DNA of 9,593 bases from Candidatus Bathyarchaeota archaeon (lineage in GTDB: Archaea; Thermoproteota; Bathyarchaeia; 40CM-2-53-6; RBG-13-38-9). The notes below the pieces were generated by a model. It did no database searches and had not been told where the DNA came from. It was given only the letters and a program-made list of their open reading frames with translations. Both the position numbers and the translations under genes were made by a program. Positions 1 through 6,165 of the stretch are shown one piece after another. The stretch covers positions 4,161-13,753 of the forward strand of contig JAGTQO010000034.1 in the NCBI GenBank assembly GCA_018396565.1. The letters are read 5' to 3'. How positions within the stretch are numbered: the first letter of the stretch is position 1; the number at the start of each line of letters is the position of its first letter.

Positions 1-392
1 AGGCCGTTATCGATGATGTATCTTGCAGCCGGCCTTATATCATCCTCAAAACATTCCCTGACATAGGGTGCCTTACATAAGATTCTCGATAGCCTGTCTA
101 CGCCGTCAGGTGTCTTGCAAGATACCTTTACAGTTTTCACAGGTTTCCCGAAATACCTTTTTTCAAAAACCTCAGCATCCACAAGCTCTCCATACTCCTC
201 CTTGAGAGCCCCTATTTTGGATGCAGTCGACTCAACGTCATCCCCCTTAGGCAAAACGTAGAAGTAAGGTGTGACCCTATCTACCAAAAGAACAGTCTTT
301 CCACCATCATCCTTCCCCCACATCCTAACCTCTACGTTACCATCCACAACCTCATGGTTAATATCGAGGAGCCAGAAAAATATCTTAGACAA
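1..392 (-). CDS. polB: Family B DNA polymerase, N-terminal part (cut by left window edge)
   Basis: This is the first 130 codons of a replicative-type archaeal family B DNA polymerase; the exonuclease and polymerase domains lie beyond the window. The reading frame is open from TTG at 392-390 to the edge. It shows the family's N-terminal pattern: FFWLLDINHEV near the start, a central PYFYVLP strand (about residues 43-49), FGKPVKTVKV, and a final segment ending in DDIRPAARYIIDNG that resembles the IPFAKRYLID segment just before the exonuclease domain. In archaea this domain includes the pocket that senses template uracil. No ATG or GTG lies between the upstream in-frame TGA and the conserved region, so TTG is the best start; a G-rich stretch (GAGGATGGGGG) precedes it. 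The gene follows rimI by 15 bases and is probably cotranscribed with it. Family assignment is by recognition of the N-terminal sequence only. Confidence 0.85.
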   Translation of the reverse strand, partial: MSKIFFWLLDINHEVVDGNVEVRMWGKDDGGKTVLLVDRVTPYFYVLPKGDDVESTASKIGALKEEYGELVDAEVFEKRYFGKPVKTVKVSCKTPDGVDRLSRILCKAPYVRECFEDDIRPAARYIIDNG

Positions 393-407
393 AATTTTCC
401 CCCATCC

Positions 408-863
408 TCAGTAGATCCTAAGACGGTAGAGTGCAGCATCCCCACCGTCCTCATAGTAGCCTCTCAAGTCTCCAGCGGCCTCGAAACCAAACTTTTCATA
501 AAGTCTTCTCGCAGCAATATTATCCAGCCTCACCTCAAGAAGGATCTCCTCAACACCATTAACCTTCAAGTTGTCTATGATGGTCTGGAGTAAGATGCTC
601 CCAACATGCCTCCCCCTAAACTTTTCATCGACTGCTAAAGATATTATGTGGGCCCGCCGGCCTGAGATTGAAGCTACCAAGTATCCCACAGTCTGACCAT
701 CCAACTCAGCTACGAGGAAGGTTTCAGGGAACATTCTGAAAAGCTCTATGAGGTATTCCTCTGGAAAGGGGTTGCTGAAACTCTTGTATTCAATGTCACA
801 TACCTCTCTGATGTGGCGTCCTTGACATTTGACTATCCTTAGAAGATTCAGGTCTGACTGCAT
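408..863 (-). CDS. rimI: RimI-type GNAT N-acetyltransferase
   Basis: This is a 151-residue cytoplasmic acetyltransferase of the GNAT fold, matching archaeal RimI/Ard1 proteins that acetylate protein N-termini using acetyl-CoA. The acetyl-CoA pyrophosphate-binding motif RGRHVG is at residues 83-88. The C-terminal family signature NIAARRLYEKFGF lies at about 115-127, followed by GYYEDGGDAALY, typical of RimI. An in-frame TTG three bases upstream (866) is also possible. I chose ATG 863 because GAAGGG at 874-869 is then 5 bases away, against 2 for the TTG. A TATA-like box at 890-881 would place transcription initiation almost at the start codon. The polymerase gene begins 15 bases after the TGA stop, in the same frame. 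Family is certain; substrate range is inferred. Confidence 0.92.
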   Translation of the reverse strand: MQSDLNLLRIVKCQGRHIREVCDIEYKSFSNPFPEEYLIELFRMFPETFLVAELDGQTVGYLVASISGRRAHIISLAVDEKFRGRHVGSILLQTIIDNLKVNGVEEILLEVRLDNIAARRLYEKFGFEAAGDLRGYYEDGGDAALYRLRIY

Positions 864-880
864 CAAAACCCTTCAACTAT

Positions 881-890
881 TATATTTTAT
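881..890 (-). promoter_or_regulatory. TATA-like box for rimI-polB
   Basis: On the minus strand this reads ATAAAATATA. Its centre is about 23 bases before ATG 863, so the transcript would have almost no leader. The call rests on AT-richness and spacing only. Confidence 0.4.
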
Positions 891-920
891 GTGATGACTG
901 AAAAAGGTAGCTAAACAATG

Positions 921-928
921 CTTAAATA
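921..928 (+). promoter_or_regulatory. TATA box for uS11 gene
   Basis: CTTAAATA is a good match to the archaeal box A. Transcription would be expected to begin near 950, giving a leader of roughly 25 bases before the proposed CTG start at 975 and about 10 before the ATG at 960. It lies in the divergent region between rimI and uS11. Confidence 0.5.
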
Positions 929-974
929 GGATTCTGAGTCTCGGATGTACTAAAATGTGATGGTGGTATAGGTC

Positions 975-1373
975 CTGTCTGAGAAGAGGGTTGAGCATTG
1001 GGGTATCGCAAACATATACTCCTCCTTCAACAATACCATAGTCCATATAACAGACCTTAGTGGGGCTGAGACTGTTGCGATAAGTTCAGGGGGGAGACAT
1101 GTCAAGGCAGCTAGGCTTCAGGGTTCACCTTACGCCGCTATGCGGGCAGCTGCGACGGCGGCCCAGATGGCTAAGGATAGAGGCATCTCAGCCATCCATA
1201 TCAGGGTCAGAGCACCTGGAGGTCACGGCGCCAGAACCCCCGGGCCAGGTGCTCAAGCCGCTATAAGGGCCCTCGCAAGGGCAGGTTTCAGGATAGGTAG
1301 AATTGAGGATGTTACACCGGTTCCGCATGATGGGACCCGTCGACCAGGCGGTAGGAGAGGCCGACGCGTATAA
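975..1373 (+). CDS. rps11: Small ribosomal subunit protein uS11 (CTG start proposed)
   Basis: This is a 132-residue platform protein of the 30S subunit that contacts 16S rRNA near the mRNA exit region. The C-terminal half is highly conserved: HIRVRAPGGHGARTPGPGAQ, AIRALARAGFRIGRIEDVTP, and the terminal PHDGTRRPGGRRGRRV. The N-terminal half (SEKRVEHWGIANIYSSFNNT, then HITDLSGAETVA) is also clearly uS11 and sits in the same frame, far upstream of the first in-frame ATG at 1140. No ATG, GTG or TTG occurs in frame between the TAG at 969-971 and that ATG. Archaeal uS11 proteins usually begin M-S-E just before this segment, exactly where CTG 975 lies. GGTGGT at 962-967 could act as a ribosome-binding site 7 bases before it. 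A start at 1140 would remove 55 conserved residues. The gene stands alone, not in the usual rps13-rps4-rps11 cluster. Product is certain; the start codon is inferred. Confidence 0.9.
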   Translation: MSEKRVEHWGIANIYSSFNNTIVHITDLSGAETVAISSGGRHVKAARLQGSPYAAMRAAATAAQMAKDRGISAIHIRVRAPGGHGARTPGPGAQAAIRALARAGFRIGRIEDVTPVPHDGTRRPGGRRGRRV

Positions 1374-1464
1374 TATGAGAAGTTTCTGAAAGTTTGTTTT
1401 CAATAGATTTCGAAGAATAGGTAGCGATTAATTGTAAATATGCTTTAGATTTGAGTCTACTCCT
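1374..1464. other. Convergent spacer between uS11 and JAMM genes
   Basis: Two opposing genes end here. T-rich runs such as GTTTGTTTT at about 1393-1401 could end the uS11 transcript, since archaeal RNA polymerase stops at T-rich tracts. No hairpin or gene is visible. Confidence 0.3.
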
Positions 1465-1923
1465 TCATACTATTATGATGTATTCTTCTGGGATTTGAGT
1501 TAAACAGCCGAGTCGAGGGTCGTAGGTGAATATTCCAAACTGGTTTATTGACGTGTCAACTATCATAGCTACTATCTCGTTTGAAAACTGTTGGAGTCTC
1601 ATGTGAGTCTCGATGTCTATAGGCGACATGAATATTCCTGTTCCCAGATGTGAATGGTACCAGCCCACTATTCTACCTGTTATCCTGCCGTTTATTATGT
1701 CGTCTGCAATCTCCGCCAATACTTCAGGGGAGAAGACCGATATTGATCTGCTTGCTCCGTATGTGCCACTTATGGCGTCGCTTATTATGAGTTGGCCGTT
1801 TGAGACTCCTCCTATGAGCAGACCTATCTGCTCATATGGAACATTCAGTTGGATCCTGATCTTCTCAAGGACATTGTTTGGGATTACTACAGGCATCAAA
1901 CTTGATATTCCATACCTTCCCAT
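1465..1923 (-). CDS. JAMM/MPN-family metallopeptidase
   Basis: This is a 152-residue single-domain MPN protein, the fold of proteasomal Rpn11 and archaeal SAMP-removing JAMM proteases. All zinc and catalytic residues are present: Glu31 (YEQIGLLIGG), the pair His90-Ser-His92, then Ser100 and Asp103, giving HxH-x7-S-x2-D (HSHLGTGIFMSPID). It is therefore expected to be an active zinc isopeptidase and not an inactive MPN scaffold. Family members cleave ubiquitin-like proteins from targets or trim their precursors. The partner cannot be seen here. There is no signal peptide or membrane segment, so it should be cytoplasmic. ATG 1923 starts 9 bases after the stop of the HD gene, with no clear ribosome-binding site, which suggests translational coupling as the last gene of the aRF1-HD-JAMM operon. 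Fold and motif are secure; the substrate is unknown. Confidence 0.88.
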   Translation of the reverse strand: MGRYGISSLMPVVIPNNVLEKIRIQLNVPYEQIGLLIGGVSNGQLIISDAISGTYGASRSISVFSPEVLAEIADDIINGRITGRIVGWYHSHLGTGIFMSPIDIETHMRLQQFSNEIVAMIVDTSINQFGIFTYDPRLGCLTQIPEEYIIIV

Positions 1924-1932
1924 TGTTAGGTT

Positions 1933-2529
1933 TCATGAGTTATCGTTCTGGGTAGATGAAATAGGTTTCGGCCTCTTTTTAAGAATTTTTAGTAGCTGCA
2001 ATGCCTTAGAGTTCTGGATCTCAAATTCAGCAGAGGTTATGAACTCATCAAGCCTCTCAGCAGCGTAGCCTTGACCGATATATTCCTCTGCTTGAATAGC
2101 CATCTCGAGCTTGTCGACGCTCCTCACAAGTTTCGCTTCCTCAGACTCTGAGTCTCGCATTTCTCTCCATATCGAGAGGTATCTGTTTGAGAGGTTCTCC
2201 GGCAGGTTGGATAGAATTTTACGTATCGCCTCCTCCTCGAGCTCCATAAAGTTTGAGGGGGTGTACATTTCTTTCTTGGTAGGTGTCAAGTCTCCTGTAA
2301 CAGCCTCAGCCAAATCGTGGAGGAGGGCCATCCTCAAAACTTTCTCTGTATCGAATCCTTCGAGGTCGCTGATTATCATTGAGATCACTGCTGTCCTATA
2401 GATGTGGTCGGCTACAGATTCAGGTTTTTCAATTCCAACCTTCTCCCTCCATCCTGTGCGGATGACACTCTTTATCCTGCCAACATCATGAATGAATCTC
2501 AATACGGATTCAAAGGGTTCTTCCTTCAA
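1933..2529 (-). CDS. HD-domain phosphohydrolase (YfbR/HDDC2-like)
   Basis: This 198-residue protein belongs to the HD superfamily and most resembles the YfbR/HDDC2 group of 5'-deoxynucleotidases, which dephosphorylate nucleoside monophosphates with a divalent metal. Visible ligands are His42 (PESVADHIYR), His71-Asp72 (LLHDLAEAVTGDLTP), Glu75, Asp80 and the distal Asp138 (VDKLEMA). The N-terminal TGW segment (residues 25-27) before the first His is also typical. TTG 2529 is the first start after an in-frame TGA, and an ATG start would lose the metal site. The bases TGATC at 2537-2533, complementary to the 3' end of 16S rRNA, precede it. The gene lies 61 bases downstream of aRF1 and 9 before the JAMM gene. 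Superfamily is sure; nucleotide substrate is inferred. The lysine-rich C-terminal tail has no recognised domain. Confidence 0.85.
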   Translation of the reverse strand: MKEEPFESVLRFIHDVGRIKSVIRTGWREKVGIEKPESVADHIYRTAVISMIISDLEGFDTEKVLRMALLHDLAEAVTGDLTPTKKEMYTPSNFMELEEEAIRKILSNLPENLSNRYLSIWREMRDSESEEAKLVRSVDKLEMAIQAEEYIGQGYAAERLDEFITSAEFEIQNSKALQLLKILKKRPKPISSTQNDNS

Positions 2530-2590
2530 ATCTGATCATGCCTGCGGCTTCTGCCAACCCTCTTAACATAGGTAAGTTCGTATTTGAATA

Positions 2591-3859
2591 TTAGGCCTGA
2601 TTCTGTTGTCCGGTCTTTCTGTATCTGAGGATGGCTGCGATTCCGCCGAATGATTCCTTGAGCATCACACCCTCCTCTGTCTCAGTCGATACGATCTCCA
2701 CGTTAATCCCAGACCTTTCAGCTTCATCTATCAACATGTCTTGGAGGTCCCTCTTCTCCTCAAATGTGAAGGTTGAGTTGAGGCATTTAGGACACTGCAT
2801 CTGCAATGTATCACCTTCAATTTTGGCAGCTTCAGAATGGTCAAGGATCCTATCTTCACTGTAGCCGCAATTTTTACAGTTGAACTTAAAATAGGTTAAG
2901 TTCAGCCTCTCCGTCAGCAGGAGAGTATCTACAAGCCCCTCCCTGAGGTTTCGGCGAACCTCCCCCTCCCCGTAAGTTGCCATTCCAGTATCGTGGCCTA
3001 TCTCGTAGAGGAATCTTTGAACGATCTTCTTCTCCTCAGCATACCTAACACCTTTGAGGATCTCCCCACTCTTTTCCACTATCTCCTTCAAACCGGTCCT
3101 GCCGACGTAGGATGTGTCTAGGGTTGCTATGACCTTCCCTTTCAACATGTAGTTTAAATATTCGCCCTTCTCGAAGTCATATTTAGTCGGGCCTGGCCCC
3201 CCTATGATTATTCCTTTTAGATCTGTTATTTGGCTGAAGATCTCGTTGGCGTGGCCTCCAACCCTTTTGAAATAATCGTTGACAGCAGCCTCCCTTATCC
3301 TCTCAAACCTACGTGCCGACTGTCCTCCAGCCCTATGTTTACCTGGTATGCCTGAGGTTAACTCCTTGATTACCTCCATCCTCCTTCCTTGGAGGGTTGC
3401 CAGGGTCGCTTCATTGATATCTATGATTATTATCCCGTAAGTCTCCTTCTCACGGAATAGTTCCATTAAAGGTTCTACGTGGAGGGTGCTGTCACAACGG
3501 TAAAAATACACGTTGATAGGTTTAGGTGGAACCAAGACATATATCTCCATACGTTCAGATCCTAAACCGTTCTGGGGAATTGCTCCACAGAAGATTACGA
3601 GGCCTGTAGGCGGTGGCTGCTTGAAGAGTTTGAGTCTCTGCATAACCCTCTCAATCGCATCTTGAACATTCTTCCTAGTGGTCCTAGACTTGATGTTTGA
3701 AGCCGTTCCGTGCTCCTCCCTGAGGTTGGCCATAACCTCATGTATCTGCCTGTCAGGGGGAATATAGAGGGAGATCAGCTCAGTCCCTCTACCCTCCTTC
3801 GAGGCAAGTACCTCCAAGGTTTTCTTGAGCCTATGGCGCGACAGAGACTCCAATTCCAC
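2591..3859 (-). CDS. prf1: Peptide chain release factor aRF1
   Basis: This is a 422-residue class I release factor, which reads all three stop codons and triggers peptide release from the archaeal ribosome; length is normal for the family. The N-domain has the NIKS motif at residues 55-58 and the YxCxxx(F/L) element as YRCDSTL at 120-126, both used in stop-codon reading. The M-domain carries GGQ at 178-180 within GKHRAGGQSARRFERIRE, the peptidyl-tRNA hydrolysis loop. The C-domain has a four-cysteine zinc site (Cys328, Cys331, Cys356, Cys359), a common archaeal variant, and ends with GGIAAILRY, shared with Pelota. The start is GTG with GGGAG nine bases upstream. It is the first gene of an operon with HD and JAMM genes. 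A TATA box overlapped by a palindrome lies upstream. Confidence 0.97.
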   Translation of the reverse strand: MELESLSRHRLKKTLEVLASKEGRGTELISLYIPPDRQIHEVMANLREEHGTASNIKSRTTRKNVQDAIERVMQRLKLFKQPPPTGLVIFCGAIPQNGLGSERMEIYVLVPPKPINVYFYRCDSTLHVEPLMELFREKETYGIIIIDINEATLATLQGRRMEVIKELTSGIPGKHRAGGQSARRFERIREAAVNDYFKRVGGHANEIFSQITDLKGIIIGGPGPTKYDFEKGEYLNYMLKGKVIATLDTSYVGRTGLKEIVEKSGEILKGVRYAEEKKIVQRFLYEIGHDTGMATYGEGEVRRNLREGLVDTLLLTERLNLTYFKFNCKNCGYSEDRILDHSEAAKIEGDTLQMQCPKCLNSTFTFEEKRDLQDMLIDEAERSGINVEIVSTETEEGVMLKESFGGIAAILRYRKTGQQNQA

Positions 3860-3919
3860 TATTCTATTCTCCCGCTACTCTTAGAATGAACCGTTTCGTA
3901 TAAGGTGTTTCCCTCTAAC

Positions 3920-3938
3920 TAAATACTCTAAGTATTTA
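3920..3938. repeat. Perfect 8-bp inverted repeat over the aRF1 TATA box
   Basis: TAAATACT and AGTATTTA form perfect 8-base arms around a 3-base spacer (CTA). The right arm covers most of the TATA box at 3933-3940, the position where a dimeric repressor would block TBP. It could also be a symmetric, bidirectional TATA element. The symmetry is seen directly; operator function is inferred. Confidence 0.5.
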
Positions 3939-3940
3939 AA
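3933..3940 (-). promoter_or_regulatory. TATA box for aRF1-HD-JAMM operon
   Basis: On the minus strand this reads TTTAAATA, a near-ideal archaeal TATA box. It predicts a transcription start near 3910 and a leader of about 50 bases before GTG 3859. Confidence 0.55.
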
Positions 3941-3974
3941 CTGGTTACGAAGCCCACATTGAGTTTCATCTTCA

Positions 3975-3982
3975 TTATAAAT
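3975..3982 (+). promoter_or_regulatory. TATA box for MFS transporter gene
   Basis: TTATAAAT is a good archaeal TATA match and predicts transcription from about 4005. That leaves a leader of roughly 95 bases before ATG 4100, unusually long beside the short leaders inferred elsewhere in this window. Confidence 0.45.
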
Positions 3983-4033
3983 GTTTAAGTATTCACCTGT
4001 GCGTGAGAATTCAATCTCCCGTATGAAGTCTCA

Positions 4034-4072
4034 TTGAGGAAAGGCTCAAACTGATAATCCTCAAAGGATATC
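4034..4072 (+). promoter_or_regulatory. Two mutually exclusive hairpins in MFS leader
   Basis: TTGAGGA (4034-4040) can pair fully with TCCTCAA (4058-4064). The second arm is also needed for a tighter hairpin in which GAT-A-ATCCT (4053-4061) pairs with AGGATATC (4065-4072) across a CAA loop, with one bulged A. Only one can form at a time, as in an attenuator. The pairings are exact; regulatory use is speculative. Confidence 0.3.
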
Positions 4073-4099
4073 TGGGCAATGCGTCGAGAGGCTTAAGAC

Positions 4100-5299
4100 A
4101 TGGGATACGGGTCTCCAAAACATTCAACGGATAAGAGTCAAGCCTCCAAGGAACTGCTTCTGATCTTCATCCTCACCTTTCTCTTCTTCACAGGTTATAA
4201 CATGATTTTACCGATCCTTCCAATATACATTGTTTCTATAGGTGCCTCAAAACTTGAGTTAGGCTTCATAATGGCCACCATCCCTGCAACCAGCATAATT
4301 GCGAGGATACCCTTCGGCATTTTGATGGATAGGATTGGAAGGTGGTCTGTCACACTGCTAGCATTGACGCTCCAATTATTCGCCTACATAATGTTCAGCC
4401 TCACCCCTCCAGTCTCCACATTGTATCTAACAGCGGCGGTTTATGCCCTGGCAATATCTTCGTTCGGACCAAGTGTAATCGCCATAGCCCTAGACGCCGC
4501 ACCATTAGGATCCAAGGGATCAGTTATGGGACGTTTCTACGCGTCGATAGGAGCCTCGATGGTTCTCGGCCCCCTCATCACAAGCCTCCTAACCTACCAT
4601 TACACATATCAATCGGTATTCACGTTCGCCCTGACACTACCTGCCGTCGGTCTGGCTGCCCTACTCATATTCAGAGGCTTCTCCATCAAGCCTGCAAGGG
4701 CAGGTGTACCTTCAATTCCAGACCGACCAGTCATATCTTCTTTGAAGAGAATAATCCTCCAGAGAAATATTCTACTATTATCATCCGCAAGTGTGACCTT
4801 CTTCATATCTTTAGGAGTATTCGAGACGATGTTCCCAATATATGTCAAGGAAGACCTGGCCTTAGACACTTATTACGTAGGCCTCCTATTTGCTGTGAGA
4901 GGCGTACCCAACGCGTTTTCAAGAATACCTGCAGGAATAATGGCTGATAGGATTGGCCGCCGCATACCCCTAATCATCTCCTACAGCTTAACCTTCACAG
5001 CACTATTCATCCTACCCACTGCGAAGAACATTTACCTGTTGATGCTGCTGATAGGTCTATACGGCTTCGCTTGGGGAGCCAGAACAGCGCCATCAGCTGC
5101 ACTCTACAGCGACAACGTCTCAAGTCTAGACACCGGATTCATCTCAACGATCATATGGTTAACTTCAGATGTAGCTATGGCTTTAGGATCCAGCTTAGCC
5201 GGGGCCCTAACAATCTTTTTTTCAATACCACAAATAATCATGTTATCATCCATCCTTCTTCTTCCTGGATTATTTTTAATACTTATGATAAGTGAGTAG
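4100..5299 (+). CDS. Major facilitator superfamily transporter
   Basis: This 399-residue inner-membrane protein has two pseudo-symmetric halves and the hydrophobic pattern of 12 membrane helices. The signature loop motif A, GxxxDRxGR, appears in both halves: GILMDRIGR at 73-81, between helices 2 and 3, and GIMADRIGR at 279-287, between helices 8 and 9. A hydrophilic central loop (about residues 195-220) joins the halves. The general shape is that of drug or metabolite antiporters driven by an ion gradient, but nothing here fixes the substrate. ATG 4100 is supported by GAGAGG at 4086-4091, 8 bases upstream. The gene ends with TAG, the only TAG used as a terminator in the window. It has its own TATA box, and pyrH starts 169 bases after its stop. 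Confidence 0.93.
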   Translation: MGYGSPKHSTDKSQASKELLLIFILTFLFFTGYNMILPILPIYIVSIGASKLELGFIMATIPATSIIARIPFGILMDRIGRWSVTLLALTLQLFAYIMFSLTPPVSTLYLTAAVYALAISSFGPSVIAIALDAAPLGSKGSVMGRFYASIGASMVLGPLITSLLTYHYTYQSVFTFALTLPAVGLAALLIFRGFSIKPARAGVPSIPDRPVISSLKRIILQRNILLLSSASVTFFISLGVFETMFPIYVKEDLALDTYYVGLLFAVRGVPNAFSRIPAGIMADRIGRRIPLIISYSLTFTALFILPTAKNIYLLMLLIGLYGFAWGARTAPSAALYSDNVSSLDTGFISTIIWLTSDVAMALGSSLAGALTIFFSIPQIIMLSSILLLPGLFLILMISE

Positions 5300-5312
5300 A
5301 AGAATCGAGTAT

Positions 5313-5334
5313 CTTGAATGGCGGCTTCAAGCCG
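5313..5334 (+). terminator. Hairpin between MFS and pyrH (possible terminator)
   Basis: CTTGAA (5313-5318) pairs with TTCAAG (5326-5331), and an overlapping palindrome CGGCTTCAAGCCG occupies 5322-5334. It lies just after the MFS stop. No T-run follows, so it may instead be an RNA-processing or stability element. Confidence 0.25.
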
Positions 5335-5352
5335 ACTGGACAAACCTCTAAG

Positions 5353-5359
5353 CTTATAG
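5353..5359 (+). promoter_or_regulatory. Candidate TATA box for pyrH
   Basis: CTTATAG predicts initiation near 5382. A second candidate, CAATATATTC at 5412-5421, would give a shorter leader of about 27 bases before ATG 5469. The sequence alone does not decide between them. Confidence 0.35.
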
Positions 5360-5468
5360 ATTGTGATATATGTCGATGTGGCTTATTAAGGGTTAAATGG
5401 TGGATTCAACTCAATATATTCGCTGAGAATGTTGAGGGTTGATAGTTTCTAGATCGAAGGGATGAAAG

Positions 5469-6146
5469 ATGAAGCTGGTGGTCAAGGCGGGAGGATACTT
5501 ATTCCCCTCTGAAATCGACACTGGAGATATCCGGAGGTTTGCAGCGGTGATGAGGCAGCTTCGAAGCAGAGGTCACGACATTGTAATAGTCACAGGGGGT
5601 GGTTTCAAGGCCCGGCAATATATAGAAGCTGTGAGAAGGCTAGGCGGAGATGAAGCCTACTGTGACGAGGTCGGCATACGTTTCGCAAGGCTTAACGCCC
5701 TCCTACTCATATCATCTTTAGGTGACGATGCTTATCCAGATGTTCCGGAGACTCTTCAGAGACTCAGAGCATACCATCAACATGGGAAGATAGTTGTTCT
5801 TGGAGGATTACAGCCAGGACAGTCCACAAACGCTGTAGCCGCACTCGCAGCAGAAACTGTTGGTGCCGACATGCTGATAAACGCCACAGACGTCGACGGA
5901 GTATATTTGAAGGATCCCAAGAAGGATCCATCGGCGAGGAGGCTCGAAGAAGTTTCGGTTAAAGATCTTATGAGAATAGTCCTCGACGAGAAGGTTGAGG
6001 CGGGCGGATACAAGCTCTTCGACCCAATAGCAATCAAGATAATTGAACGGTCAAAGATCCCGACATGGATCTTGAACGGTAGAGACCCAGAGAATATTCT
6101 ACGTGTGGTTGAGGGCGGTAAGGTTGGCACCCGAGTAACATTCTAA
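5469..6146 (+). CDS. pyrH: Uridylate (UMP) kinase, archaeal PyrH
   Basis: This 225-residue enzyme of the amino acid kinase fold phosphorylates UMP to UDP using ATP in cytoplasmic pyrimidine synthesis. The length equals that of archaeal UMP kinases. Visible elements in order: KAGG at 6-9 (phosphate loop), VTGGG at 41-45, DEVGIRFARLNALLL at about 66-80 (UMP-binding helix), GGLQPGQSTNAVAA at 112-125, and the nucleotide-site segment NATDVDGVYLKDPKKDP at 138-154. A late segment DPIAIKIIERS (185-195) matches the archaeal family's DPLAAKIIARS. Related kinases of the fold, such as isopentenyl phosphate kinase, are less likely given the length and the UMP-site helix. ATG 5469 is preceded by AAGGGAT (5457-5463). 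The winged-helix gene follows 19 bases after the stop. Confidence 0.92.
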   Translation: MKLVVKAGGYLFPSEIDTGDIRRFAAVMRQLRSRGHDIVIVTGGGFKARQYIEAVRRLGGDEAYCDEVGIRFARLNALLLISSLGDDAYPDVPETLQRLRAYHQHGKIVVLGGLQPGQSTNAVAALAAETVGADMLINATDVDGVYLKDPKKDPSARRLEEVSVKDLMRIVLDEKVEAGGYKLFDPIAIKIIERSKIPTWILNGRDPENILRVVEGGKVGTRVTF

Positions 6147-6165
6147 ATTTGGAGGAGAATAGAAC

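Noticed and set aside
891..937. Possible C/D box guide RNA: GTGATGA at 891-897 and CTGA at 934-937 with about 13-base inner spacing
   Set aside because: The internal D' (CTAA) and C' boxes are degenerate, the flanks do not pair into a terminal stem, and the segment overlaps the uS11 TATA box. Chance is more likely.
1188..1403. 71-residue minus-strand ORF
   Set aside because: It is antisense to the conserved uS11 C-terminal half and has no promoter or ribosome site.
1613..2068. 151-residue plus-strand ORF
   Set aside because: It lies antisense to the JAMM and HD genes, both of which have intact catalytic motifs, and has no recognisable domain.
4342..4947. 201-residue plus-strand ORF
   Set aside because: It is an out-of-frame shadow inside the MFS gene; its sequence is rich in His, Arg and Pro and shows no fold.
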